The notes beneath the pieces are model-generated. The model saw only the letters and a list, made by a program, of their open reading frames with translations. It was not told the origin of the DNA and did not search any database. Shown piece after piece: positions 11,160 to 22,420 of a stretch of 64,000 nt of DNA. The first letter of the stretch is position 1. Each line of letters begins with the position of its first letter. Source of the DNA: Papio anubis (taxonomy: Eukaryota > Chordata > Mammalia > Primates > Cercopithecidae); contig NC_044981.1 in the NCBI RefSeq assembly GCF_008728515.1, positions 132,681,937 to 132,745,936 on the forward strand, given 5' to 3'. A program made the translations under genes and the position numbers.

Positions 11160-12890
11160 GGTATTGATGGAACATATCTCAAAATAATAAGAGTTATTTA
11201 TGACAAACTCAAAATAATAAGAGTTATTTATGACAAAGCCAATATCATACTAAATGGGCAAAAGCTGGAAGCATTCCCTTTGAAAACTGGCACAAGACAA
11301 GGATGCCCTCTCTCACCACTCCTATTCAACATGGTATTGGAAGTTCTGGCCAGGGCAATCAGGCAAGATAAAGAAATAAAGGGTATTCAAATAGGAAGAG
11401 AGGAAGTCAAATTGTCTCTGTTTGTAGACGACATGATCGTATACTTAGAAAACCCCATCGTCTCAGTCCAAAATCTCCTTAAGCTCATAAGCAACTTCAG
11501 CAAAGTCTCAGGATACAAAATCAATGTGCAAAAATCACAGGTATTCCTATACACCAATAATAGACAAACAGAGAGCCAAATTATGAGTGAATGCCCATTC
11601 ACAACTGCTACAAAGAGAATAAAATACCCAGGAATCCAACTTACAAGGGACGTGAAGGACTTCTTCAAGGTGAACTACAAACCACTGCTCAAGGAAATAA
11701 GAGAGGACACAAATGGAAAACATTCTATGCTCATGGATAGGAAGAATCAATATCTTGAAATGGCCATACTGCCCAAAGTAATTTATAGATTCAATGCTAT
11801 TCCTATCAGGCCACCAGTGACTTTCTTCACAGAATTAGAAATAAACTACTTTAAACTTCATATGGAACCAAAGAAGAGTCCATATAGCCAAGACAGTCCT
11901 AAGCAAAATGAAACAAGCTGGAGGCATCACACTACCTGACTTCAAACTATGTTAATGTTACAAGGCTACAGTAACCAAACATCATGCTACTGGTGCCAAA
12001 ACAGATATATAAACCAATGGAAGAGAACAGAGACCTCAGAAATAACACCACACATGTACAACTATCTAATCTTCGACAAACCTGACAAAAACAAGCAAGC
12101 GGGAAAGGATTCCCTATTTAATAAATGGTGCTGGGAAAACTGGCTAGCCATATACAGAAAACAGAAACCAGACCCCTTCCTTACACCTTATACAAAAATT
12201 AAACTAAGATGGATTAAAGACTTACATGTAAAACCCAAAACCCTAGAAGAAAATATAGGCAGTACCATTCAGGACATAGGCATGGACAAAGACATCATGA
12301 CTAAAACCTGAAAAGCACCTGCAACAAAAGCCAACACTGACAAATGGGATCAAATCAAACTAAAGAACTTCTACACAGCAAAAGAAACTATCATCAGAGT
12401 GAGAAGGCAACCTACAGGATGGGAGAAAATTTTTGCAAGCCACCCATCTGACAAAAGTCTAAGATCCATAATCTATAAGGAACTTAAACAAATGTACAAG
12501 AAAAATCAAACAACCCCATCAAAAAGTGGGTGAAGGATATGAAGAGACACTTCTCAAAAGAAGACATTTTGTGGCCAACAAACATGTGGAAAAAAAGCTC
12601 ATCATCACTGGTCATTAGATAAATGCAAATCAAAACCACAATGAGATACCATGTCATGCCAGTTAGAATGGTGATTATTAAAAAGGGGAGCATTAGCACA
12701 GTTAATCCATGTGGGGCTTAAAACTTAGGAGATGGGTTGACGGATGCAGCAAACTACCATGGCACATGTACACCTGTGTAACTAACCTGCACATTCTGCA
12801 CATATATCCTACAACTTAAAGTAAAATAAAAATAAATAAATAAATAACAAATAAAATAAAATCTTCCCCCCACCAAAAAAAAAAAAATAG
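11160..12890 (+). mobile_element. L1 fragment with ORF2 reverse transcriptase and 3' end
   Basis: Truncated L1 beginning inside ORF2. An open stretch from 11280 to 11939 encodes part of the reverse transcriptase with MKTGTRQGCPLSPLLFN and a FVDD catalytic box in place of the usual FADD. The next piece (11949-12311) continues ORF2 after a frame break. A 30-bp segment is tandemly doubled at 11178-11237. Near 12685-12705 a stretch is missing and the sequence jumps to the 3' UTR. The tail is AATAAATAAATAAATAAC. The element is inactive. Confidence 0.92.
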
Positions 12891-12994
12891 TAAACAAATG
12901 GTCCAGTAATTGATTTGCTCCTAAGGAATAAAGACATATAATGAAACAAAGTAATCTATTCCTCTTTCAACAACACCAATAAAAACTAACATTT

Positions 12995-13306
12995 GGCCTG
13001 GCACGGTGGCTCACACCTGTAATCCCAGCACTTTGGGAGGCCGAGGCAGCAGATCACGAGGTCAGGAGATTGAGACTATCCTGGTTAACATGGTGAAACT
13101 CCATCTCCACTGAAAATACAAAAAATTAGCCGGGTGTGTTGGCACGCGCCTGTAATCCCAGCTGCTAGGGAGGCTGAGCCAGGTGAATCCCTTGAACCTG
13201 GGAGGCGGAGCTTGCAGTGAGCCGAGATCCCGCCACTGCACTTCAGCCTGGGTGACAGAGCGAGACCCCATCTCAAAAACCAAACAAACAGACAAAAAAA
13301 TAACAT
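12995..13306 (+). mobile_element. Alu (S/Y type), complete
   Basis: Full Alu flanked by AACTAACATTT (12984-12994) and AAATAACATTT (about 13300-13310), a target-site duplication with one mismatch. It inserted into the old MIR that continues at 13305. Confidence 0.9.
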
Positions 13307-13500
13307 TTATTGAGGGCTTATGACTTATTAATCATTATTCTAAGAGCTTTATATTTGCACTTTTCATCTTGTGTAATCTTCATAAATTATGAGATTCAAA
13401 GCAAAGAGCTATTGAGTAATTCATCAAAGATCATAAACCTAGCAAATAGGGAAGCCGAGATTTAAATTCAAGCAGTGCCCCATGTTCCTAATCACCACAT
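13305..13500 (-). repeat. MIR SINE
   Basis: Antisense MIR: AACATTTATTGAGGGCTTAT, TTCTAAGAGCTTTATATTTG, AAGCCGAGATTTAAATTC. Confidence 0.75.
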
Positions 13501-14460
13501 TCTGCTGCTCTTTTCTGGAGGAACAGGAAACACCATGGTCTGCTCTTGCTGTGCTGGGTTTCAACTACTTACTCATTTCTTCCTTGGGTCTGCATCAGAG
13601 ACAGAACTAATCTTCAGAGCTACATTAAGAGCTTAGATGGCGTTGCATGCAGAACAATGGCAAAAAGCCAAGTGTTAAAGTTGCATGGGAGGAAAAAAAC
13701 CCCTAAGAGAGTTTAGTTGCATCAACCTACTACCTCCAAAGTTTTAGGGTCTCTCACTGGTTTATGTACCTTAAACTATAACTAAGACAGTACTAAACAG
13801 AAAAAAGGTTGGCAACCTCTTTGTATACTGCTGATTTATCCAAGGTGGAACTGACTTACTGCATCTTGGTTACGTGGGAAGAAGAAAGAAAAAATATAAA
13901 ACTCTAAATAAATACTTGGAAAGTCTAAGTTGTAGCTCTTTTAGCTCTTTTACATTTCCTACATATTAAAACTGTAGTTTTGGCCAAAGCTGGTACAGAA
14001 AGTGAGTCAAGAAGATGCAGTTCAAGCCTATGAACACCTCTACAGAGCACTCACCTCTGAACCCTTAAGAAAAAGACTCCAGGGTTATCTAGGGAGAGGT
14101 ATAAAGTCATGACACTAGGACAAACTGAGTCCTACCACTGCTTCTCACTCCTGGCTGATCTCAGGCCAGAGGAAGGTCACTGCTGCTCTGCCAGTATCTT
14201 CTCAAAGGTTAGGTAGACATGGACACCTCTGATCATTTTCACAATAACCAAATGAGACACTTTGAAATGATTAAGACACATGCATACACACAATTCAAAA
14301 CAGAAGATTACTAGTAATGTGGCATGCTCAGGATTTTCCTGAAAAGAAGGCAATCCACTGGGACATGAGTGGAAGGGTATTTCTTTACCTCTTAAAGATA
14401 TGTTTCAAGCCTTGGGTTACACTCAAAGTCAAGGTTTATAAGAGACCAACAGGAAGGGAG
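13501..14460. other. Intron: no recognised element
   Basis: Mixed-composition sequence without clear repeat or coding signal. Confidence 0.4.
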
Positions 14461-14463
14461 AAG

Positions 14464-14513
14464 GGCTCTTTGATCCCTTTTTCATCTTTTTGATCTTTTT
14501 TGATCTTTTTGAT
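14464..14513 (+). repeat. TTTTTGATC micro-repeat at Alu junction
   Basis: Three to four imperfect units of TTTTTGATC end exactly where the truncated Alu begins (GATCGAGACC). Confidence 0.8.
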
Positions 14514-14554
14514 CGAGACCATCCCGGCTAACACAGTGAAACCCCGTCTCTACT

Positions 14555-14592
<38 letters not shown>

Positions 14593-14757
14593 AGCCAGCT
14601 GTGGTAGCACATGCCTGTAGTACCAGCTACTCGGGAGGCTGAGGCAGGAGAATCACTTTAAGTCAGGAGGGGGAGTTTGCAGTGAGCCAAGACTGCACCA
14701 CTGCACTCCAGCCTGGGTGACAGAGCGAGACTCCATCTCAAAAAAACAAAAACAAAA
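14508..14757 (+). mobile_element. 5'-truncated Alu with CA-expanded linker
   Basis: Starts at GATCGAGACCATCC, so about 60 bp of head is missing. The A-rich linker between the monomers has become a CA repeat (about 14559-14587). Confidence 0.9.
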
Positions 14758-15339
14758 AAGAGTAAATATGCAAACATAGTTCTGTGTATACATTTTATGA
14801 CCTTTTAAAGGAACACATCTTGTACAACTTAAGTAATTTAAATCAGAACATTCTACTATATGAAACTGAGGTGTACGCATGCATGTGTGTGAATTCACAC
14901 AGGCAAAAATGCTTTCCTGGAAACACATAAGGACAAACCATTAAAATATTAATAGAGATAACTGTAGTTCACTCTAAACTTAAAAACAAGCAGGTATTAA
15001 TGTATAATTTGGATAATTCAAAATAAAAATAATTTTAAAAAGCATGAAGATTTTAATTTCTGAAAAGAACAATAAAGAGAAGCTGCGTGTTTAGAAAGAA
15101 CGGAAACGTGGTGGTGGCCTACAGGGTAGGTCAGTGGATGGAGAAATCTGTCAAGTACCAGGGGGTGAAGGAAACAGCTGTTTAGGAAGCCCAGTGATTA
15201 GAATCCTTCTTCTCAGACAGATCAGAGATGACACAGGAATTTGCCCTTAGAGAAAACAGATTAGAGAAAGGGTATCTTTTTTGTTATGGGGCAAAGAGTA
15301 GCATCAGCAGATGCCCAATAAACCAGTCTCACAATTTGG

Positions 15340-15480
15340 CAGTTTTGTTTATTCATTTTTGCATTTTTTAATAGTAGCAAAATATACATAACATAAAATT
15401 TACCATTTAATGGCATTATGTATATTCATATTGTTGTGTATTTGGTATTTTCACATGCAATTTTGTATTTTAAAAATGTG
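15340..15480 (+). repeat. Old L1 3'-end fragment
   Basis: AAAATATACATAACATAAAA, TTTACCATTT and CATATTGTTGTGTATTTGG match a common old L1 3' region. It ends just before copy 1 of the duplicated block. Confidence 0.5.
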
Positions 15481-15579
15481 TCAAAAAGCTATTTTTTTCT
15501 CTTCGACTGAATTATAAATACCCAGGAAAGGAGATAGATGGCTTGATTCTTTGCCTCATATTAAGAAGTTGGTGGTACC

Positions 15580-16034
15580 ATAGCAAAGGCTTGGATCAAC
15601 CCAAATGTCCATCAGTGACAGACTGGATTAAGAAAATGTGGCACATATACACCATGGAATACTATGTAGCCATAAAAAAGGATGAGTTTGTGTCCTTTGA
15701 AGGGACATGGATGCAGCTGGAAACCATCATTCTCAGCAAACTATCGCCAAGAACAGAAAACCAAACACCGCATGTTCTCACTCATAGGTGGGAATTGAAC
15801 AATGAGATCACTTGGACTCTGGAAGGGGAACATCACACACCAGGGCCAATTATGGGGAGGGGGGAGGGGGGAGGGATTGCATTGCGAGTTATACCTGATG
15901 TAAATGACGAGTTGATGGGTGCTGACGAGTTGATGGGTGCAGCACACCAACACGGCACAAGTATACATATGTAACAAACCTGCACGTTATGCACATGTAC
16001 CATAGAACTTAAAGTACTAAAAAAAAAAAAAAAA
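15580..16034 (+). mobile_element. L1PA-type 3' end inside copy 1
   Basis: Begins at ATAGCAAAGGCTTGGATC, carries the ORF2 C-terminus (WIKKMWHIYTMEYYVAIKKD) and 3' UTR, and ends in A18. The flanks AAGTTGGTGGTACC (15566-15579) and AAGTCGGTGGTAAC (16035-16048) are a target-site duplication with two mismatches. The 3' UTR has a G-rich run at 15854-15874 and an 18-bp tandem doubling of GAGTTGATGGGTGCTGAC near 15909-15941. Copy 2 of the block lacks this insertion. Confidence 0.93.
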
Positions 16035-16361
16035 AAGTCGGTGGTAACACCTTACACCACTCCTTCCAGGGTACGTAACCAGGAACCTGCTGTTGTTCAC
16101 TGGTTCACTGTTAATTAATCAGATCTCTGATCATGACCAAAAATGGTGGTACAGAAAGACAGACTGATAAACTGGGAATTCTAAAGGGATCCTCACACCA
16201 TGTTAGATGGTGATAGTGGCAAAGAAGCAACTATGGCAATCACTGGCCACTATTATTTTGTAAGCCACAGGACAGACAAAGGAAGGCGGAATACAAAAAA
16301 ATCTTCCAGGCAGCACTACTTTTGGGGTCATGAAACCATTAATATCTTGCTTTCTTTGTGT

Positions 16362-16652
16362 TTTTTTTTTTTTTTTTTTTTCTGAAACACTATCTTGTTC
16401 TGTTGCCCAGTGTGGAGCGCAGTGGCATAATCATAGCTGACTGCAGCCTCGAACTCCTGGGCTCAAGCAATCCTCCTACCTCAGTCTCACAAATAGCAGG
16501 GTCACCTGGATGACTTTTAAAATTTTTTATAGAGACAGGGTCTCACTATGTTACCCAGGCTGGTCTTGAACTCTTGGGCTCAAGTGATCCTCCTGCCTCA
16601 GCCTCTGAAAGTGCTAGGATTACAGGCATGAGCCATAGGTGTCCAGCCAATA
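16362..16652 (-). mobile_element. AluJ, antisense (in copy 1)
   Basis: Old Alu with ATCATAGCTGACTGCAGCC and CTATGTTACCCAGGCTGG. The counterpart in copy 2 is at 40832-41142. Confidence 0.9.
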
Positions 16653-17167
16653 CTTTGCTTTAATGCTTCATTATTTATGTCAAAGCTATTCCACCTTCAA
16701 AATAGTACTGGAAATGAGTCAAGACAGAGGCTTTCCTCCCTTTAATATATGAGAAAACTCGGGGAGTGGATAGGACTTGACTTGCCTATTACAGGAATGA
16801 CTGGTCCTCCTGAGTGAGTAAATGATCAGACACTCTACGTGAGACACTGTATCAAGGAACTGGAGACAAACTTAAAAATGAAACCAGTTGTTCCAATAGA
16901 ATTTGAATCTCTCCAATCTTGCAGCTTACATGCTGCAGGCTACATTCAAAAACAGCTCCTAGTAAACCCAGGACTCACCCTCTCTCTGTAGTAAAGGCAG
17001 TCTTCATTACTCCTGTAAGTGTCCACTAAGCAATCGCCTACTGCGCAGGGATACTTTGTTTGATGACCGTGTCTTTTCATACCAGGAGTGGCCATGGCAC
17101 CTTAAGTAGTGATGTACTCAGAAATACACTGTCTTGATTATGAAGAAGCCACAGAATCTGTTCTTCT

Positions 17168-17467
17168 TTTTTGTTTGTTTGTTTTTTCGAGACAGAGTCT
17201 CGCTCTGTTGCCCAGGCTGGAGGGCAGTGGTGTGATCTCTGCTCATGGCAAGCTCCACCTCCTGGGTTCACACCATTCTCCTGCCTCAGCCTCCCAAGTA
17301 GCTGGGACTACAGGTGTCCACCACCACACTGGCTAATATTTTGCATTTTTAGTAGAGACGGGTTTCACCATGTTAGCCAGGATGGTCTCGATCTCCTGAC
17401 CTGGTGATCCGCCTGCCTCGGCCTCCCAAAGTGCTGGGATTACAGGTGTGAGCCACCGCACCTGGCC
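17168..17467 (-). mobile_element. Alu, antisense, edge of copy 1
   Basis: Shares the private variants ATCTCTGCTCA, TAATATTTTGCATTTTT and GACCTGGTGATC with the Alu at 41652-41945, so both derive from one insertion. In copy 1 only the left-hand flank (AGAATCTGTTCTTC) of the target-site duplication is present. Confidence 0.92.
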
Positions 17468-17545
17468 AGTCAGGTATATTTTCAACAGTCTCCAAGAAAA
17501 CATTGCTATAGGAAACAAAACATCTAATATTAGCTCTTTGATTAC

Positions 17546-17695
17546 CTGATTTCAGGGGATGAAGAGCTTTCATTTGCATCTGTCCTTTTATTTCTTGGAA
17601 ATGATGGACTAGCCGGAGGCATCTCACCACTTAAGCGGTCTGGAAAAATACGGTCTTTATTCAAATTGATTTCTGAATAGGGACAGTTGGCAGCA
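17546..17695 (-). CDS. L3MBTL3: L3MBTL3 exon E11: zinc finger end and linker
   Basis: 150 nt, phase 2 to 2. It completes the serine of HLGPH-S, supplies the last finger cysteine in SAANCPYSEINL, then encodes a polar serine-rich linker (RLSGEMPPASPSFPRNKR, ANESSSSPEI). The acceptor is CTGTTAG and the donor is ATCAG|GTAATC. Length and phase allow in-frame skipping. The duplicated 1.5 kb block (copy 1) ends only 78 bp downstream of this donor, with an Alu in sense orientation to the gene at its edge. Confidence 0.96.
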
Positions 17696-18930
17696 CTAAC
17701 AGATTAAAAGAAAAAAGAAAAGAAAAAGAACATTGAACATTTCCATTAGGCCATACTTCTTCCAATTAAAATGACAGGCTACAGAATATAAAATTCTAAC
17801 ATTTAACTGAGTATGTTAAATTGTTATATTTTATAATCATACATACAGCATATTTTATCTTTAAAACATAACAAATATATACAAATAGGAAATGGGTTTT
17901 TACACTAGACTTTAAGAAAGAATCTGTTGCAATCTTCAGAACTGAGCAAGGGTCACTGAAGGACTCCCTCTGTGTGTATCTCTGGAAACAATCAGCCCCA
18001 AGAAAGAAACGCTTAAGACATCATTCAGGACAGAGGTGGGGGAGAGACTGATTGATTGGTTAATGGAGCAGATTTGCTTCTGCTCCCTAAGGGGATGCTC
18101 CAGGCCCAGGGCAGTCACACGCTATTTAATTTCCTTTTTTAATAGTTACTACACTCCAAAGGAAGGAGGTTTCCTCATGGGCTGTTCCTGTGTTCAGGTC
18201 TAGACCTATGCCTGATGTTCTAGAAAATACATGGGTCAATTTGTAGCTAATCTTGTTCCTAATATGAAAAAGGACCAGAGGCCAACTTGGACAATGATGC
18301 ATCGAGCTCATTTTCCTTCCATTTGTGACTACCAGTTGGTCTCTCAGGTCTCATTTGGTGATGATTCCTGAAAGGAAATCGAGGTCACTCATTGTTAACT
18401 CATCATTAGTTAGTATATTCCTGTGCCCAGGGCCTCAGCATTCCAGTCTCTGAAACAACTGGGCAACTGCTGTCTCTCAGACCCCAATATACATGGGCCT
18501 CTCCCAATAACTGCCTATCGTGCCTCTCTGCTTTTGGGAAGCATTCTTAAATCTGGAAATGGTTTGGGCCTTAGGTAAATTACATCAGAATCTTCTATGT
18601 TCTTTTCTTCAGTGTAGAAGACAGTGAGAATGTTGGTAATCACCCAGCGAAAATTTTTAAGCAGTGTCTAGCTACTCTGCACCAAGAGGATCTGAGACAC
18701 CCTCCTAAGAAAAGGAGGGAAGAGTTTAAAAGGGCTGCCAGCCAGGTGATTCTGATAATGGCCTACAAGATTTATCACAGATATCTGATAAGCAAAAATT
18801 CCAACTTTAGTTTCTTTAAATACTGCTCATCTACACTGGTATCTATGCAAAAGAAGAAAGCAAATAACATGTGATCATGTGCTGACATAAATTTATATAA
18901 TGTCAGCTTAACATCAACAAAAACAAAAAC
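17696..18930. other. Intron upstream of E11: no recognised element
   Basis: AT-rich near E11 (including a short AAAGA-type run at 17706-17730), then mixed sequence. No coding or repeat family recognised. Confidence 0.4.
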
Positions 18931-18934
18931 CAGT

Positions 18935-19080
18935 GACATTTATGGAGCACTTACGATACATCAAGCACTGTGCTAAGTGCTTTACATGCAATATTTTACT
19001 TTATCTTGCCAACATCCTAGAAAAAGGCACTTCATACAACAAATTAAAGCTTATAACAGTTAAGTAACTTCAGTCTTTAT
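18935..19080 (-). repeat. MIR SINE
   Basis: Antisense MIR: GACATTTATGGAGCACTTAC, CACTGTGCTAAGTGCTTTAC, GTTAAGTAAC. Confidence 0.75.
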
Positions 19081-19089
19081 TTCATTCAT

Positions 19090-19735
19090 TTATTCACCAA
19101 GCACTTATCATGTATCTATTGCGTGCTAATTACCTTTCCAGGCACTGGAAACTCAGTGGACAATAAAAAGACAAGAAACTAGCTCTCTGGTTTCATGGAG
19201 CTGATATTCCAGGGGGAGATCAGCAATACACAATTATACACATAAATTAGATAACTTCATATGGTGATACATGCCATGAAAAAGAAATACCATGATATAA
19301 AAGAGGGTGTGAGGATGCTATGATGGAGTGGTGAGGAAGGTCCTCCTTGGAGCAAAGCACCCGAGCAGAGCTATAATAGTCAGGAAGTAGGACCTGTAGG
19401 GAAACAATGTGGGGAAGAATGTTCCAGGGGATGGGAGGAGCAGTGCCAACAGGAAAAGCTTGACTTGTTTGAGGGAAAGAGAGACCAGGTTGGCTAGAGT
19501 GTGATGGGGACGAGATGAACTAGGAGAAGCAGGCAGGCAAATACTATGTAGCACCTAGCAGGCCAGTCAGGACTTTATATTTTTAGCAAACGTTGTATCT
19601 GAAGCTGATGGAAGATATTCAAATAAGAGAAAGACAAAGTTTGATTTACAATTTTAAGAATTACTCAGGATGCCTTTGGGAGAGAAGATTTTAAAGGCAG
19701 AGAAGATTTCAAGGGACGGAACTGGGGCAAGAAAA
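19090..19735 (+). repeat. Ancient dispersed repeat, same family as 9.4-10.0 kb
   Basis: TTTCCAGGCACTGGAAACTC, TTTCATGGAGCTGATATTCC, ATGTTCCAGGGGATGGGAGG and GGTTGGCTAGAGTG follow the same order of landmarks. A loose local doubling of AGGCAGAGAAGATTTCAA occurs near 19697 and 19780. Confidence 0.55.
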
Positions 19736-21335
19736 GTTACTTAAAAGTTATTTTTCTCTTTTTGGAGAGAGGATTTTGAAAGCAGAGAAGATTTCAATGG
19801 GACTAAATTGAAGACAGAGAAGTTGTTCAACAGGTAAATATATGATGTAACTTGGATTTGTGTGGTTGAGATGGGGCAAAAATGAAGAGGACAGTCATGG
19901 GATCCTTTGTCATCCCAAGAAGACCTGTGGATGGATGGGAGATGGGAAGCAATGGAAAGGAAGAGTTCAGGAATGGCCATTTGGTTTTTGGCTTGAAGAA
20001 CAGGGTGGTAACAGAGGAGCTTTTTTTCTTTTTTTTTTTTTCCTGAGACGAATGACTAAGGGGAAGATTTGGGGGTAACATCAGAAACTGTGGAATTTGT
20101 TTATTACATCCAAGCAGAGATGTTACTTGCCCAAGGTCACATAGCAATGAAGTAGCTCAGCAAAATGAACACACTATTTCACGCATCACCTTGAGCATGG
20201 GGTGATGGTACTACTTCATTTTATTCATTTAGTAATAATGTGAAGGAAAATCCATTCCCAACTATGATGTCTCTTTTGAACACCAGCCCTTTATATGTTT
20301 CACGGGATCCTAATTCAGAGTTCATGAATGCAGGTGACCAAAACCAGTTCTGCCTAGCTTGAGCAGAAACACTCACTGGAAGGGCACTTGACAGCTCAAC
20401 AGGAAGGCCAGAAAAATCCGGCTTGGGTAGGGAGCAGGGTACAAGCAACACACTCCCTCAAAACGATTTGCACAGGAGGAGGCTGCTGCTGGGCATGTGG
20501 CCCTCACGTCACTGCTCTCAGCCCCCCTGCCCTTTCCAGGCCCTGGTCTAGTCCTCAGTTCCATGGAGGCTGCAATCACAAGGTCTGACCTGCCTTCACC
20601 TCATTTCTCAAGATGGAAAGCCGGATGGCCACATCTGATTGGGGGGTGTGGGATTCCTGCCCACAGTGAAACTGCTAAAGGCCTGAGAAAGGGAAGTCTG
20701 GGTCCCTCGTGGCTCCCTAGTAACAGGTGTCAGACCTAACACTCATCTTGACCTCAAGGAAAATACAAATGTTCACTAAACATTTCTACTCAGATGCCTT
20801 AGGGTCACCTCACAATAAACATGTTTAAAACCAACTTTATCATCTTTAACGAATCATGCCCCTCCACCCAAAAATGATTAAAAATTCACTCTCCTAAAAG
20901 ATAAAAAACACAACCAGCTCCTCCTGCTGTTCTGACTCTGTTTCTGACAAGATAAATTTATTAACCCAACCCCAGGTCTTCACCATCTTTGACTCCACTC
21001 TATTATTTGTTCCTTATATTGTGTGTTTTTGTTGCAAATTTATCTACTTAAGCTTTGTGACAGTAAAAAAAAATAACAATTCAAAGACAACTTCTTAGTT
21101 TCTTTAAATAAACCGTATGCAGCTATTCCTGGAATATCATGACCAGCATTTCATTCATTGTTAAATACCTGGCCTTATAATTATTAAATAACTGTATATA
21201 TATTAAAATTGAAATTTAACTGGATATGAAGAAAGTGACAGGTTCTCTTCTTTACCTCATCCACCTCCAAAGATGGGAAGACTCGCAGGATTCTTAGATG
21301 GTCTGGGTCCCCAGTTTAGCACTAATTACAGTTAC
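19736..21335. other. Intron: mostly unique, one GC-richer stretch
   Basis: 20380-20740 is richer in G+C than its surroundings and contains overlapping short open frames on both strands, none recognisable. No clear exon, repeat or promoter signal. Confidence 0.4.
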
Positions 21336-21339
21336 AGTG

Positions 21340-21412
21340 TAGACAATTTATATTCTAAGCCCTAGGAGGGCAGCATTTCACCTATTTGTTGAATAAATGA
21401 AAGAGTATCTCT
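21340..21412 (+). repeat. L2 LINE 3' fragment
   Basis: TAAGCCCTAGGAGGGCAG and TTGTTGAATAAATGAAAG match the L2 end. Confidence 0.55.
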
Positions 21413-21889
21413 CGAAATCACCATATGTAAACTTGGAAAGCTCAAGAGAGAGGTAAGACTGCTGGCCAGAATGAGACTTACCATTTAAATATCTTTTTTT
21501 TTTTCCTTTTTTTTAAAAAATAGATTGCTAGGACCAGAGAGTAATTTCAATTTCAAAACCTCAACCTAAAGCAGGGAAAAACATTCACAGCCCTCACAGC
21601 AGTGATTTACTAATGATCTACCAAGGGTGGCCTATCAGCTATCGATTTTATGTTAACCCCCTTTCTTTGAACCCTGAGAAGAGTCAAAAGGGTCAAGAAA
21701 CCTCCCATTTTCACACCTACTCTGGGGTAGAGAGGAAAGCGGCTGGCTCCTGAAGTGGGAGGTGATGATGAAATGAAAAGTCACAAAATGCAAAAGGAGC
21801 TCAGGTGACTGGACATGCATGGAGGGGGGCATCAGGGAGCCTCATTCTGATCCTGCTCTGCTGCTTCATCCTCCACTCAATAATGAGCA

Positions 21890-22420
21890 AGCACAGGCTC
21901 CGAGATTCTGTTTCATCTGTAAATTGAGGATGATAATAACAAAACTGACCTCGGGTTAAGTGCATTACCCAGACCAAATGTTTACATTACCTATTTAATT
22001 CTCACAATCCTAAGAAGTAGTTCCTTTGGTGCTTACAAAGGAATGTTGTTCACTGTCACTCAATCGGTTCCTGATGGAATTACATCAGGAATTGTGGCTG
22101 TCTCTTAACCACTGTAGTATATGGGTGAATAGTACCCTTGCACATTGAAGAATTTCCTTATTCCTAACCCATGACAATGAACTTGATCTGAGAGTACCAT
22201 CTTCTAGCAAGATGCTACTGCCTGCTGTCTGTACTCATAGAGCTAACATGGATTGTGTGCTTACTATGTGTCAGGCACTGTTCCAAAATTAACTTCTTTA
22301 CTTATCACACTATTCTTTTTAAGCAGATACTACTGTGACCAATTATTTTATAAATGAGGACACTGGCACAAAGAAGTTAAGTATCGGCTCAAGGTCACAG
22401 AGCTTTGTAAAATAATCTTA
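21890..22420. repeat. Two MIR-like fragments
   Basis: 21900-22020 has TTTCATCTGTAAATTGAGGA and GATAATAACAAAACTGACCT (sense). 22235-22420 has TTACTATGTGTCAGGCACTG and CTCAAGGTCACAGAGC (antisense). Confidence 0.65.

Larger units (their letters stand above)
15500..17467 (+). repeat. Duplicated block, copy 1 (contains L1 insertion)
   Basis: From TTCGACTGAATTATAAA to the head of an Alu at 17467, this block matches 40426-41945 in the same orientation. It includes the same AluJ and the same later Alu. Without the inserted L1 (15580-16034) it is about 1.5 kb. Outside the block the flanks are unrelated. It ends 78 bp from exon E11. Confidence 0.92.

Noticed and set aside
11280..12311. Open frames of 219 and 120 codons on the plus strand
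   Set aside because: They are pieces of L1 ORF2 in a truncated, internally deleted element, not a host gene.
15543..15974. 143-codon open frame
   Set aside because: It fuses flanking intron sequence to the L1 3' end inserted in copy 1.
20380..20740. Possible promoter or first exon in a GC-richer stretch
   Set aside because: There is no CpG cluster and no convincing splice donor or open frame with homology.
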